Of a stretch of DNA of 64,000 nt, positions 38,227-47,145 are shown in pieces. The notes under the pieces were generated by a model that was not told where the DNA came from, made no database searches, and saw only the letters and a program-made list of their open reading frames with translations. This DNA comes from Nannocystis sp. (GTDB lineage: Bacteria; Myxococcota_A; Polyangia; Nannocystales; Nannocystaceae). Location: assembly GCA_016712315.1 (NCBI GenBank), contig JADJRG010000013.1:806001-870000 (forward strand), given 5' to 3'. The translations under genes and the position numbers were made by a program. Numbering within the stretch: position 1 is the first letter of the stretch; the number at the start of each line of letters is the position of its first letter.

Positions 38227-41200
38227 TCAGTTGGACTCGCCACCTTCGGCCGGCTTCTCCTCGGCCTTGGGTTTCGCCGCCGGATCGACCTTGCGCTTCT
38301 CGCCCTCAAGGTCGAGCTGCACGTCCACGCGATCGGGGCGGCTGCTCGTGTAGATCGAGGTCCCGAAGAGCTCGTTCGTCGACGGGAACTTGTCGGCGTC
38401 TGCCTGCTGCAGCTCGTCCTCGCACAGGCGCGAGAACTCGTTGAAGAACTGGAACTGCGTCGAGCGCTCGAGGCAGTACGTGAACTTCGTCTTTGAATCC
38501 TCCTCGATCGGTCCGGCGTAGTCACCGAGCGCGTCGCAGTAGGCGTAGGCCTCCTCCTCGCTCTTAAACGACGTGGGGACCTCGGCGCGATAGAGCTGCT
38601 CAGCGAAGTTCTTCGAGACCATAGCTGAACGAGCAGCCGCGGCGAGCATCCAGTAGGGGCTCTGCTTAGCAGCGACCACCTGGTCGTACTCGGCGTGCAG
38701 CTTCTGCCCCATCGCCATCTTCTTGGTCATGAATTCACCGAAGCGCTTCTTCGAGTCCTCGGCCTTCGCGACCTGCTCCTTGTACTCCTTCTCCCACTTC
38801 GGGAACCCAGAGTCCTTCTTCCACTCCTCGACGTTGAAGTTGAGGTTCCCCGGCATATCAACCAGCAGATACTCCTCGTAGGACCGATCCGCCGCGTAGA
38901 CCTGCGCCATCGCGACCGCGTTCCGGAAGTCCTCCGCGCGACGGCGATCATCCTCGGGGATCGAGATCTTGCTCGACCTCGCGGTCTTGATCACCGTGTC
39001 AAAGTACTTCTGCGCCTCATCTGCGCGCTTCTTGTTGCGCGGATAGACAGTGACCACGCCCTGGGTCGGGTTCCCGCAGTACTTGGGGATCTCGACCTTT
39101 TTCTTGCCGCTGTCCTTCTTCTCCTGTGCCTTCTTGGCCTTCCGCTTGAGCTCTGCGGCCCGCTGACGAGCGCGCTCGCCAGCGACCGCGACCTTGCGCT
39201 GGACGGACATACAGGAGTCGTAGAGGAGTCCCTTCTCGCACGACTGACGCCAGAGGATCTGCCCGATCGTCGCCTCAGCGACCATGCGGCGATCCGCGCC
39301 TCCGTTCTTGCCGTAGAGCTTCAGGTACTCGGTCGCGTGCTTGAGCCGCTCTTCGTCGGTCTTGAGGATGTCTTGACGCGACCAGTAGATCAGCGCGGCC
39401 TTCTCGGGGTTGCTCTTCTTGTAGAGTCCCTCGTACTTGTTGATGTTCGCGTCCGCCTTGTCCATCTGGCCGAGGCCGAGGCGGAAGAGGTAGGCGTTCT
39501 GCAGCGCCGTCGGCGCGTCGGACTCCTTGATGTACTTGTCGGCGTACTCCTCGTACCGCTCCGCGGCCTTGTCGTACATCGCGATCGCCTGGTAGTTCCC
39601 GCCGAGATACTGGAGCGTGGGCTTCGCGTGCGTGCTCGTCGGATACTTCTCTAACAAGATCCTCCGGAAGCGAACTGCCTGTCCCAAGAGAAAGGCTGCC
39701 TCGTAGCACTGGGCGGCGTTCCAGATGAGCGTGTCAGCCTTGTCATGGGTCTCGCCGTACTCGTTGTGAATGGCGATGAACTGCTCCGCGCACATCCGGT
39801 AGCCGTCTGGATCGCCCGCGCGGCCGGCGTCGAGGTAGGCCATGCCCTTCTTCCAGCCGATGCCAGCGAGCAGCGTCGGGATCGCCTTGCGGAGCTCGTC
39901 GGCCTCTTCGTGCTTGTAGACCTTCATGCCCATGAGCTTCTTGGACCAGGTCTCGAGCTCGTCCGACGCCTTGATGGTCTGCTCCGGGCTGTTGTCCTTG
40001 GACGTCCAACTGATCGTCAGCATGTCCAACAACATCTCCGAACACCACGCAGCATAGATGCTGCCGTCGAACTTCGTGACGATCTCCTCGGTCAGCGGCC
40101 GCGCCTCCTTGAACCGGTTGTGCATCATCATGAGCTTCGCCCGGTGGTACATGATCTTCGGCAGCTCAGGATCGTCCTTGTTCTTCACGTACTTGGCGTA
40201 GAGGTCGTACGCCATGAGCATCGCCTTCTCGTCCTCGGTGTACTCCGACTCTGGGTACTCTGAAGACACGTCGGTCGTGGCGTCCTTGCCCTTCTTGGTC
40301 TTCTTCTTCTTCTCCTTCTCGTCGTAGACGCAGAGACCCTCAGAGTTGGTCTTGCACGCCTTACCTTGACCGCCGGTCTCGTCGTACTCGAGGGCGTTCT
40401 TCATCGCCAACATCTGCGCGAAGGCGGCGTCTTGGGTGTACTTGCCCTCGGGGTTCAGCTCCAGGACCTTGACGAACTCCTCGTGTGCGAGCCGGAACTT
40501 CTTGAGACCCGCCTCCTTCGTCGCCTTGTTGGCGTACAGCGTCCCGGCGCGCGCCCACAGCAGCTCGGCGTAGTAGAGCTGGATCTCGTAGGCGTCCTTG
40601 TCCTTGGGGAAGGTCTTGAGGAACCCCGCGTAGGCCCGCTCTGCGAGGTCGTAGGTCGACTCGAGCTTCGTCTTCTCCGCCTCGTCGTGCCACACGGTCG
40701 CCATCTGCTTCATCGTGTCGAGCGTCTCGTCACGGCACTTACGCTTGACCGCCTTCTTGAAGTCGCTGTCGCGGAACTTCTCCCAGAACTCACCGAGGCG
40801 CGAGGTCTCCTGCCACTGAACCTCCTTGTTGTCGGTGGCGAGCGCGTTGATCACGATCCGGCCCTGCCACTCGCAGGTCTGCGCGTCGGTCGGATAGATC
40901 TCTTGGAGCTGCTTGTAGATGAAGGTGGACTCCGTGTAGAAGCCCTGTCCGAAGTAGCGGACCGCGAGCAGCTCCATCATCTTCCGAGACATGTTCTCGT
41001 CTTCCTTCGGACCGTCACCGATCTTCTGGAAGAACTCCCACGCCTTCGACGGCTTGCCCACCTGAGTGTAGGCCTGGACCATATCGCGGCGTGCGTCCCG
41101 GCGGAGCTGCTTCGCGTTGCCCTCGCTACCGGCCTTCCCCTCGAGGGTCGCGTTCACCGTGTTCACGAAATACTGAAGGCTGAGGTCGTAGCGAGGCTCT

Positions 41201-42072
41201 GCGCTGCCGACGGGGTTCAGGTGGCACCAAGCCATCTTGTAGAGCGCGTAGGCGTAGACGGGGCTGTCCTTGAAGGTGATGACCTTCTCGTAGAGCCGGA
41301 GCGCGTCGCCGATCTGCCCCTTGCCGAAGTAGTAGTCCGCGAAGCTGAGGTAGGCGTTCGGGATGTACTGGCTGTTCGGGTAGTTCTGGATCAGCTGGAC
41401 GTAGGCGTCCTTCATCTCTTGCTCGCGCCCGAGGTTGCCGAGCTCGAACGCGTAGAAGTAGAGGGCCTCATCGATGCGCTTGTACTTGGCGAGCGCGGGT
41501 GACGAAGTCAGCGCCTTGTAGAGGCGAACCGCCTGCTCGCTGGCTTCCTTCGACTTCTTGTCGAACTCCTTCTGCTTCGCCGTGAGTTGCTGGATCTTCG
41601 CCTTGTCGCCCTTCTCCTCGGCCTGATAGATCTCTTCGTACAGCGCGCCGGACTGGTTCTCGAAATAAGCCTTCTTCTCGAGGAAGTGGTCGGCCAGGCG
41701 AAAGAGGAGATCGGCGTACTCAGGATCGGAGGGGTCTGTCGCCTTGAGCAGCCGCGTGAGCTGATCGATCTGTTGATCAGCGATCTGCTGGGCGACCGCC
41801 TCGCGCTTCTTAGCGAACGCGGTGCCCGCCATCATCACGGTCTTGCGGCCGGCCTCCTTATCTTGGCGCTCCTTCTCCTCCTTGAACTTGGTGTCGAGCG
41901 TCTCCTTCGTCTTGACCTTGCTCGACGGCCGGTCGTAACGGACGCTCTTCTGCCCCTCCTTGGCCTCCTCGGCGTTGGCGATCTCTGCGCCACCCGTGAG
42001 GAACGAGAGGAGAGCGATGCTGGTCACGATCCTCGGGCTGCGAAACTTGCGGTTGCTCTTCGACGTGTTCAT
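38227..42072 (-). CDS. gltD: Large periplasmic TPR-like protein, GltD/AgmU-like (1281 aa)
   Basis: A 1281-residue exported protein: signal peptide (about 14-35, VTSIALLSFLTGGAEIANA), then many helical repeats of TPR/tol-pal type over nearly the whole length (for example QYIPNAYLSFADYYFGKGQI, PTALQNAYLFRLGLGQMDKA), interrupted by Lys-rich spacers (KEKKKKTKKGKD; KRKAKKAQEKKDSGKKK). Several cysteines are scattered (CRDE, CKTNSEGLCVY, CEKGLLYDSCMS) and could form disulfides. AgmU/GltD of Myxococcus is a TPR protein of about 1200 residues that travels in the periplasm with the gliding machine. AAGGG stands before the ATG. It follows gltC-like across a perfect inverted repeat. Confidence 0.78.
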   Translation of the reverse strand: MNTSKSNRKFRSPRIVTSIALLSFLTGGAEIANAEEAKEGQKSVRYDRPSSKVKTKETLDTKFKEEKERQDKEAGRKTVMMAGTAFAKKREAVAQQIADQQIDQLTRLLKATDPSDPEYADLLFRLADHFLEKKAYFENQSGALYEEIYQAEEKGDKAKIQQLTAKQKEFDKKSKEASEQAVRLYKALTSSPALAKYKRIDEALYFYAFELGNLGREQEMKDAYVQLIQNYPNSQYIPNAYLSFADYYFGKGQIGDALRLYEKVITFKDSPVYAYALYKMAWCHLNPVGSAEPRYDLSLQYFVNTVNATLEGKAGSEGNAKQLRRDARRDMVQAYTQVGKPSKAWEFFQKIGDGPKEDENMSRKMMELLAVRYFGQGFYTESTFIYKQLQEIYPTDAQTCEWQGRIVINALATDNKEVQWQETSRLGEFWEKFRDSDFKKAVKRKCRDETLDTMKQMATVWHDEAEKTKLESTYDLAERAYAGFLKTFPKDKDAYEIQLYYAELLWARAGTLYANKATKEAGLKKFRLAHEEFVKVLELNPEGKYTQDAAFAQMLAMKNALEYDETGGQGKACKTNSEGLCVYDEKEKKKKTKKGKDATTDVSSEYPESEYTEDEKAMLMAYDLYAKYVKNKDDPELPKIMYHRAKLMMMHNRFKEARPLTEEIVTKFDGSIYAAWCSEMLLDMLTISWTSKDNSPEQTIKASDELETWSKKLMGMKVYKHEEADELRKAIPTLLAGIGWKKGMAYLDAGRAGDPDGYRMCAEQFIAIHNEYGETHDKADTLIWNAAQCYEAAFLLGQAVRFRRILLEKYPTSTHAKPTLQYLGGNYQAIAMYDKAAERYEEYADKYIKESDAPTALQNAYLFRLGLGQMDKADANINKYEGLYKKSNPEKAALIYWSRQDILKTDEERLKHATEYLKLYGKNGGADRRMVAEATIGQILWRQSCEKGLLYDSCMSVQRKVAVAGERARQRAAELKRKAKKAQEKKDSGKKKVEIPKYCGNPTQGVVTVYPRNKKRADEAQKYFDTVIKTARSSKISIPEDDRRRAEDFRNAVAMAQVYAADRSYEEYLLVDMPGNLNFNVEEWKKDSGFPKWEKEYKEQVAKAEDSKKRFGEFMTKKMAMGQKLHAEYDQVVAAKQSPYWMLAAAARSAMVSKNFAEQLYRAEVPTSFKSEEEAYAYCDALGDYAGPIEEDSKTKFTYCLERSTQFQFFNEFSRLCEDELQQADADKFPSTNELFGTSIYTSSRPDRVDVQLDLEGEKRKVDPAAKPKAEEKPAEGGESN

Positions 42073-42121
42073 GGACCCTTTACCTCTCTTGCCGACCAGT
42101 GCTGGACTGGGCTCCGCATGC

Positions 42122-42150
42122 GAACGGGGGCCGCGCGTTGGCCCCCGTTC
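42122..42150 (-). repeat. Perfect 11-base inverted repeat between gltC- and gltD-like genes
   Basis: GAACGGGGGCC (42122-42132) and GGCCCCCGTTC (42140-42150) with a seven-base loop. It lies nine bases after the gltC-like stop at 42160. There is no T-tract on the minus strand, so a full terminator is unlikely; an mRNA-stabilising or partial attenuator hairpin is more plausible. Confidence 0.75.
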
Positions 42151-42159
42151 CTGCGTCGA

Positions 42160-43875
42160 TCACTCCTCTTTGCAGAGGCTCGTGACCTTGTAGTTGTAGT
42201 AACCGAGCTCGTCTTTCCAGTACTCACCGTTGTAGTTGTAGATCTCGTGCTCGGAGTCGATCGCCGGCTTCTGCGGCCGGCGCTCCGTCGGAGCCCCCTC
42301 GCCGCCAGCCTTGATCCGGTTAAGGATCTCATACTCGATCTTGATCGCCTCGCGCTCGAGGCCGTTGATCTCGTTGATCTGCTGGGTGAGGCGCTGACGA
42401 GCCAGCGCTCCCGTCGACTCCTTCGCCTGCGACAGCGCCGTGTCGATGTCTTCGCTGATCCGCTTGCCAACATCGCTCGACTTGAAGTCGCCGCTCATGG
42501 CCTCGAAGACCTCTGTCTCTCGCTCGAGCTCGGTCACGTATGCGTACGACTTCTCGACGGTCTTGTCCTGGAGCGACTTGCTCGCCACCTCCTCGACGAA
42601 GGGATCGAGCCCTGACGCACCGGACCGGATCTTGACGCTGAGCTCGTAGAGCGCGAAGTCCTCTGGCGCCTTCGCCAGGAGCGCCTTCAGGTCATCGCGG
42701 GTCTTCGGGTAACGGCGGTTGAACTCCTCAACCGCGCGCTTCGCTGGGCCGTAGCGGCAGTTGAAGTAGTAGGTCACGGCCTTGAGGATGACCGACTCCG
42801 GGTAGAGGTAGTCGTAGAAGAAGGGTGCGTTGAGCGTGTGGATGTAGCCGAGGGTCCTCTGGTAGTGGAGGTTCGCCTGCTCTGGCTCCACCTCGACCAA
42901 GCGGAACTCCGACCACGCGCTGGCGAGGATCGAGTCGAGCCAGTAGGGCGACTCGAGCGGGATCTTGTCGTAGTACTTGATCGCCGTCTCGAACTTGCCG
43001 ACCTGGTAGAAGATGTAGCCGAGGGCGAGGTTGGCGCGCTCTTCAAAGCGCTGCATCTCCTCTTCGTAGCTGAGGTCCTCCGTCGCAGCGCCCTTGCCCT
43101 TCTTCTTCTTCGAGTCCTTCTTCTTACGCTTCTTGTCCTTCTCGGCGGCCTCGCGCAGCTGGATGTTCTTTCGGAGGACGTTCTTGTACGCCTCAACGGC
43201 CTCTTTGCCGTGATACTCGCGCGTCTCGGCGACGCCGAGGAAGAACTGCGCCGGGATGTAGTACTCGCCCTTCTCCGGGACGCGGCTGAGTAGCTCGATC
43301 GCCTGGCCTAAGTCGCCGCGCTGGTAGAAGAAGCGGCCGAGCAAGTAGTAGAGCTCGTCGCGAACATCGTCGAAGGCGCTGTCCTCGAGGTCAGCCGGCT
43401 TGTACTTACCCACCTGCTCGAGCACCCCCGCTCCCTCCGGGAGCTCTTTCGAGAGGGACGCCAGCCACGGGAGCGAGAGCTTGTGGTAGGGGTGGCTCGG
43501 ACCGGCGTTGACGATCTCGTTGAAGACGCTGAACGAGGCCGCGAAGAACTCCAGCTTGTAGAGCGCCTTACCGAGCCAAAATTGCGCTCGTTTGGCGTCC
43601 CCGGGGGTCTTACCGCTGGCCACAGCCTGAAAGATCTTCGCGGAGGCCTCGAATTTCTCCGCCTTGTACTGATCCTCGGCCTCCTTCAGAGCCCCCGTCG
43701 CAGGACCTCCCGTGGGCCCGACTGAGCCGGATGGCGGAGGGACTCCCCCCGAGGGAGGCGGCAGCGGGCCACCACTCGGCGGTGGCGGCGCCGCGAACGA
43801 CGACCCCGCCGAGGCTGAGAGCGCCACGCAGAGTGTGATGGGGACGAGAGAGGAGAGTCGTCTGAGCGTTTTCAT
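42160..43875 (-). CDS. gltC: Periplasmic TPR protein, GltC-like
   Basis: A 571-residue exported protein: signal peptide (about 1-28), a Pro/Gly-rich linker (29-58), TPR-like repeats (about 60-340: AKRAQFWLGKALYKLEFFAASF; YYIPAQFFLGVAETREYHGK; IFYQVGKFETAIKYYDKIP), a Lys-rich insert (KKRKKKDSKKKKGKG), an alpha-helical C-terminal half and a final motif with GEYWKDELGYYNYKVTSLC. From memory, GltC/NfsC proteins are periplasmic TPR proteins with a similar closing motif; this supports GltC but is not proof. It is the first gene of the glt-like run and has a GAGGA sequence 12 bases before the ATG. In Myxococcus gltC lies in a separate cluster, so its position here is notable. Confidence 0.7.
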   Translation of the reverse strand: MKTLRRLSSLVPITLCVALSASAGSSFAAPPPPSGGPLPPPSGGVPPPSGSVGPTGGPATGALKEAEDQYKAEKFEASAKIFQAVASGKTPGDAKRAQFWLGKALYKLEFFAASFSVFNEIVNAGPSHPYHKLSLPWLASLSKELPEGAGVLEQVGKYKPADLEDSAFDDVRDELYYLLGRFFYQRGDLGQAIELLSRVPEKGEYYIPAQFFLGVAETREYHGKEAVEAYKNVLRKNIQLREAAEKDKKRKKKDSKKKKGKGAATEDLSYEEEMQRFEERANLALGYIFYQVGKFETAIKYYDKIPLESPYWLDSILASAWSEFRLVEVEPEQANLHYQRTLGYIHTLNAPFFYDYLYPESVILKAVTYYFNCRYGPAKRAVEEFNRRYPKTRDDLKALLAKAPEDFALYELSVKIRSGASGLDPFVEEVASKSLQDKTVEKSYAYVTELERETEVFEAMSGDFKSSDVGKRISEDIDTALSQAKESTGALARQRLTQQINEINGLEREAIKIEYEILNRIKAGGEGAPTERRPQKPAIDSEHEIYNYNGEYWKDELGYYNYKVTSLCKEE

Positions 43876-44489
43876 GCGGTCGCTGCGTCCTCGACAGAGA
43901 GGGTAGGGCGTTTTGCGAGATCTCTCAGAGCCGGCTTGGCCGTTACGGGACCATGCTCGCCGACCTCACGCGCCGGCCAGCGCGCTGCGATTGACGAAGT
44001 AGACCCGACCTGGCGCGTAGCCCTCATGGAGGTCCCGGACATTACCAGCGGCTCATGTGCAGCCGCAAGAGCCGCCGCCAAACCGATCCGACGAGCCCGA
44101 GGCGCGAGATCTCGCGCTGACTCGAGCGACGCAGACGGCTCCTTGGATCCTCGGCGCAAAACCGTGGGCATACTCGCTCGCATGAGCGGCCGTGAGAACG
44201 CCGGGCGCCGGAGCTCGATCTGCGACGCATGGCTCCGCGGCCACGCGCGATCCGTGACTTTTGTTACCGGCGCGGCCGTGAGCCATTATCGACCGCGCAT
44301 GCTCGGGCTCGATGCTCATGCGCTCTGAAGCCTCTGTGCGCCCGCGCGACGCCGCCCAGCCGTGATGCCGCTTGACCCTAGAGGCCGTCAGTGTACGATG
44401 CGGCTCGGTCACTCGTCCGATCGTGGCGGCATCGAAGCCGTCACCATCGGCCTGTGTCACGGCTTCTGCTCCCACCAGGCGACACTCTC
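43876..44489. other. 614-base divergent intergenic region with no gene
   Basis: This gap separates the gltC-like gene (minus) from the Cys-rich lipoprotein (plus). Open frames here lack start signals, codon bias and recognisable domains. It must hold the promoters of both units; the only AT-rich spot is around 44262-44274. No repeat, tRNA or riboswitch was seen. Confidence 0.6.
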
Positions 44490-45071
44490 ATGCCAGCGAA
44501 CCGCATGCCCCTTCTCTTCCGCACCGCCGTCAAAGTCCTGGGTACCTGCCTCCTGGTGCCGCTTCTCAGCGCCTGCCCCAAAGGGGACATCGGAGCGCCT
44601 TGCAACCACGGCAGCGTTGAGCCGCCAGCGAGCAAGTTGGTCACCTTTCCAGCGCTCAGCTGCAACGATCTCCTCTGCATCTACGCGGATGAAGCGAAGG
44701 CGCCGGCCGCCTCCTGCGCTGCGGACCCCGATTGCAACGCCGGTAACACCGACGGCAAGGACCGCTTCTCATGTGTGAGCGGCAAGTGTCAGCTCTCCCT
44801 CACCTACGTGCTCACCCGCTCGATGTGCTCTCGGCGCTGTGAGTCCGACGCTGACTGCGAAGACGGCGGAATCACCGACAAGATCCTGTTCGAGGACAGC
44901 TCCTGCGAGCTCGGCTTCAAGTGCGCGATCATCCAGCAGCTCGGTGAATTCTGCTGCGAGAAGCTCTGCGTCTGCGCTGACGACCTGTCCGAGGCTTCTG
45001 CGGACGCGCTGGCGACCGACTGCATGAGCGGCAAGATCATGTGCGACACCGAGATGCCCGCTCCGCTGTAG
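44490..45071 (+). CDS. Cysteine-rich lipoprotein of unknown function
   Basis: A 193-residue lipoprotein: LGTCLLVPLLSAC signal with the lipidated Cys near residue 29, followed by a domain with about twenty cysteines in patterns such as CNDLLCIY, CAADPDCNAG, CSRRCESDADCEDGG, CCEKLCVC. Pairs of C-x-x-D-x-D-C are common in myxobacterial surface lipoproteins and suggest several disulfides. It lacks any catalytic motif. The ATG at 44490 was chosen for the signal; the open frame begins 33 codons earlier. It is divergent from the gliding cluster and could share its regulation; function is unknown. Confidence 0.75.
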   Translation: MPANRMPLLFRTAVKVLGTCLLVPLLSACPKGDIGAPCNHGSVEPPASKLVTFPALSCNDLLCIYADEAKAPAASCAADPDCNAGNTDGKDRFSCVSGKCQLSLTYVLTRSMCSRRCESDADCEDGGITDKILFEDSSCELGFKCAIIQQLGEFCCEKLCVCADDLSEASADALATDCMSGKIMCDTEMPAPL

Positions 45072-45079
45072 CGCCTGGC

Positions 45080-45487
45080 TCAGGCGTCATCCGCCTCAAA
45101 AGCCCCGGGGATCCATTGGATCCGCGGGGCTTCGCCTTGCAGCACTATACCGATCACATCGAAGCGGACGGCGACCCGCTCCCACAGTCCGCGCTCGACC
45201 AGCCAGGCGGTCGCACCGCGCCTGATCTGCGCCCGCTTGCGGCGATCGACGGTCTCAAGTGGCGAGCCGCAATCCTCGGCTTCACGGCTGCGCACCTCGA
45301 CGATCACGATCGTCAAGGGATCAGCCTCCCTGATCGGCCTTAGCTCGGCGATGATGTCGAGCTCGGCGCCACCGGCGTGGACATTGCGCTGGCAAACGAC
45401 GAGGCCGCGCGACTCCAAGAATCGCACGGCCTCTTCCTCGGCTGCCAAGCCACGCTCCCGCGTGGACGAGGCGCCAGCACGACGCAT
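45080..45487 (-). CDS. yraN: YraN (UPF0102) nuclease-like protein
   Basis: A 135-residue protein with the UPF0102 pattern: RERGLAAEEEAVRFLESRGL, then the nuclease-fold acidic positions in GGAELDIIAELRP and VIVEVRSRE, and RRKRAQIRRGATAWL. YraN proteins have a restriction-endonuclease-like fold and are thought to act on Holliday junctions or other branched DNA. It directly follows rplS, its ATG abutting the rplS TAG, as often seen at the end of this operon. In the second motif Arg replaces the usual Lys (VEVRSR for VEVKxR), a change also seen in other family members. Confidence 0.88.
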   Translation of the reverse strand: MRRAGASSTRERGLAAEEEAVRFLESRGLVVCQRNVHAGGAELDIIAELRPIREADPLTIVIVEVRSREAEDCGSPLETVDRRKRAQIRRGATAWLVERGLWERVAVRFDVIGIVLQGEAPRIQWIPGAFEADDA

Positions 45488-45889
45488 CTACGCGTCGCTC
45501 TCAGTCGGCTCGACATCGTTCTTGGTCGCGTACTCGCCGATCTTCTCGCGGATCCGCGCTGCGTTGCCGCTGAGATCGCGGAGATAGTACAGCTTGGCAC
45601 GGCGCACGCGACCGCGACTGAGCAGCTCAATCTTCGCGACGCGAGGCGAGTTCACCGGCCACACGCGCTCGACACCGATCCCGTGGGAGACCTTGCGAAC
45701 CGTGAAGGTGCTGCGCGCGCCGTTCATGCGACGACGGATGCACAGGCCCTGAAAGACCTGGATACGCTCCTTACCACCCTCAGAGATCCGAGCGTGGACA
45801 CGGATGGTGTCGCCCGGACGGAACTCGGGGATGTCCTTGCGGTCGTAAGAATTCTCGATGGATGCGATGATCGGGGAGCGGTGGCTCAT
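45488..45889 (-). CDS. rplS: 50S ribosomal protein L19
   Basis: A 133-residue protein with the L19 core: FRPGDTIRVHARISEGGKER, IQVFQGLCIRRR, TFTVRKVSHGIGVERVWPVN and RRAKLYYLRDLSGNAARI. The start at 45889 (MSHRSPII) has AAGAG seven bases upstream; another ATG two codons earlier is possible. L19 sits at the 30S-50S interface. It is preceded by trmD with 23 bases between them and followed by yraN, the usual order. Confidence 0.95.
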   Translation of the reverse strand: MSHRSPIIASIENSYDRKDIPEFRPGDTIRVHARISEGGKERIQVFQGLCIRRRMNGARSTFTVRKVSHGIGVERVWPVNSPRVAKIELLSRGRVRRAKLYYLRDLSGNAARIREKIGEYATKNDVEPTESDA

Positions 45890-45912
45890 GGACATGCTCT
45901 TCGCGATGGCGA

Positions 45913-47145
45913 TCAGAGGTTGACGCGCTTGGGGCCCACGGGAGCGCCTCGGAGGTGGGCCAGCGCGGCCGCCGCAAGGTACACGACCCCGCCTGGCGGC
46001 CAAGGCTGCGAAGATTCGATCATCCCGAGCGAAGACGCAAGCTCTATTCCAGCCTCTTCCGCCTGCGTCTTCGATGGCGCGTAGCACGCATCCACATCCG
46101 GGTCGATCTTCCCTCCGCAAGGGAGGAGCAACACGAGCGGCCCTGAACTACCGTCAGGCTGATCTCCTGCCAGGATCTCCAGCCGATCCAGCACTTCTCC
46201 CGCCTGCGTAAGGATCTCGGGCGCGGTCTCAAGCGCCGACAGCCCTAGGATCTGCGGAGTTGGACCACAAAATTCCCGACGAACAGAGCGTCGCAGCGCT
46301 TTGAGATCTCGCAACGGTGACCCCGGCCCGAGAGTGAGCACCGGGAGGCCGAGGCGGGCCGCCTGTACAGCCAGATCTTTCTGCGAGATCTCCCCGGCGC
46401 CACGGAAGTCCAAAGCGAGGAGCAACGGGCGGGACGCGCCTAGGACCCTGGTCCCACGGAGTTCGGGGCGGATCTGCCAGGTCCGCTGACACGCCTTGAT
46501 AGCCCTCCATCGTGAGATCTCCAGGTGATCTCCTCGGAGCAGCACATCAGGCACCCGCAGTCCGCGAAAATCCGGAGGTCGGGTGTAGTGCGGGTGCTCC
46601 AGCCACGGACCTCGAGACACCGCCGCGAAGCTCTCCCCCACCGCCGACTCGGGGTTCCCCAGCACTCCATCGCTGAGCCGCGCGACCGCCTCGATGATCG
46701 CAAGCGCGGCGACTTCGCCGCCATTAAGCACGAAATCACCGAGTGAGATGCACTCGTCCACGTAGGCCTCTCGCACGCGATCGTCGATCCCCTCGTAACG
46801 ACCACAAAGGACGCCTATCCGCGGTAAGCTAGCCAGCCGTTCGGCGGCGCGCTGATCGAAACGCGGCGCTGAGGGCGTGACAAGGATGCGGTGCATCGGC
46901 CCACGCGCCGCCTCCACGGCCTCCATCGCCGCGACCACGGGCTCGATCTTCATCACCATGCCAGCACCACCACCGTAGGGCGCGTCATCGACGGTGCGGT
47001 GGCGATCGCTGGTGAACTCCCGGAAGTCGGTGCAGTGGACCGCAACGCGCCCTTCACTGAGCGCCCTGCCGATCAACCCGAACTCCAAGAACGACGAGAT
47101 CGCCGCCGGGAAGAGGCTAAAAACCTCAAACGTCGGGCCGGTCAC
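45913..47145 (-). CDS. trmD: tRNA (guanine37-N1)-methyltransferase TrmD with a C-terminal extension
   Basis: A 410-residue protein; TrmD is normally about 240. The first about 240 residues are a complete TrmD: FSLFPAAISSFLEFGLIGRA, DDAPYGGGAGMVMK, the trefoil-knot SAM site around LCGRYEGIDDR and SLGDFVLNGGEVAALAIIEA, and HPHYTRPPDFRGLRVPDVLL. It makes m1G37 in tRNA and keeps the reading frame. The extra about 170 residues (from RPLLLALDFRGAGEISQKDL to the end) look like a second SPOUT-like domain similar to the RNA methyltransferase domain (PF09936 type) that is often a separate gene beside trmD; that match is my judgement. The GTG start at 47145 overlaps the rimM stop by four bases. Confidence 0.9.
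   Translation of the reverse strand: MTGPTFEVFSLFPAAISSFLEFGLIGRALSEGRVAVHCTDFREFTSDRHRTVDDAPYGGGAGMVMKIEPVVAAMEAVEAARGPMHRILVTPSAPRFDQRAAERLASLPRIGVLCGRYEGIDDRVREAYVDECISLGDFVLNGGEVAALAIIEAVARLSDGVLGNPESAVGESFAAVSRGPWLEHPHYTRPPDFRGLRVPDVLLRGDHLEISRWRAIKACQRTWQIRPELRGTRVLGASRPLLLALDFRGAGEISQKDLAVQAARLGLPVLTLGPGSPLRDLKALRRSVRREFCGPTPQILGLSALETAPEILTQAGEVLDRLEILAGDQPDGSSGPLVLLLPCGGKIDPDVDACYAPSKTQAEEAGIELASSLGMIESSQPWPPGGVVYLAAAALAHLRGAPVGPKRVNL

Noticed and set aside
43872..44183. 103-codon minus-strand frame upstream of the gltC-like gene
   Set aside because: It overlaps the gltC-like start, lacks a ribosome site and shows no codon bias or domain.
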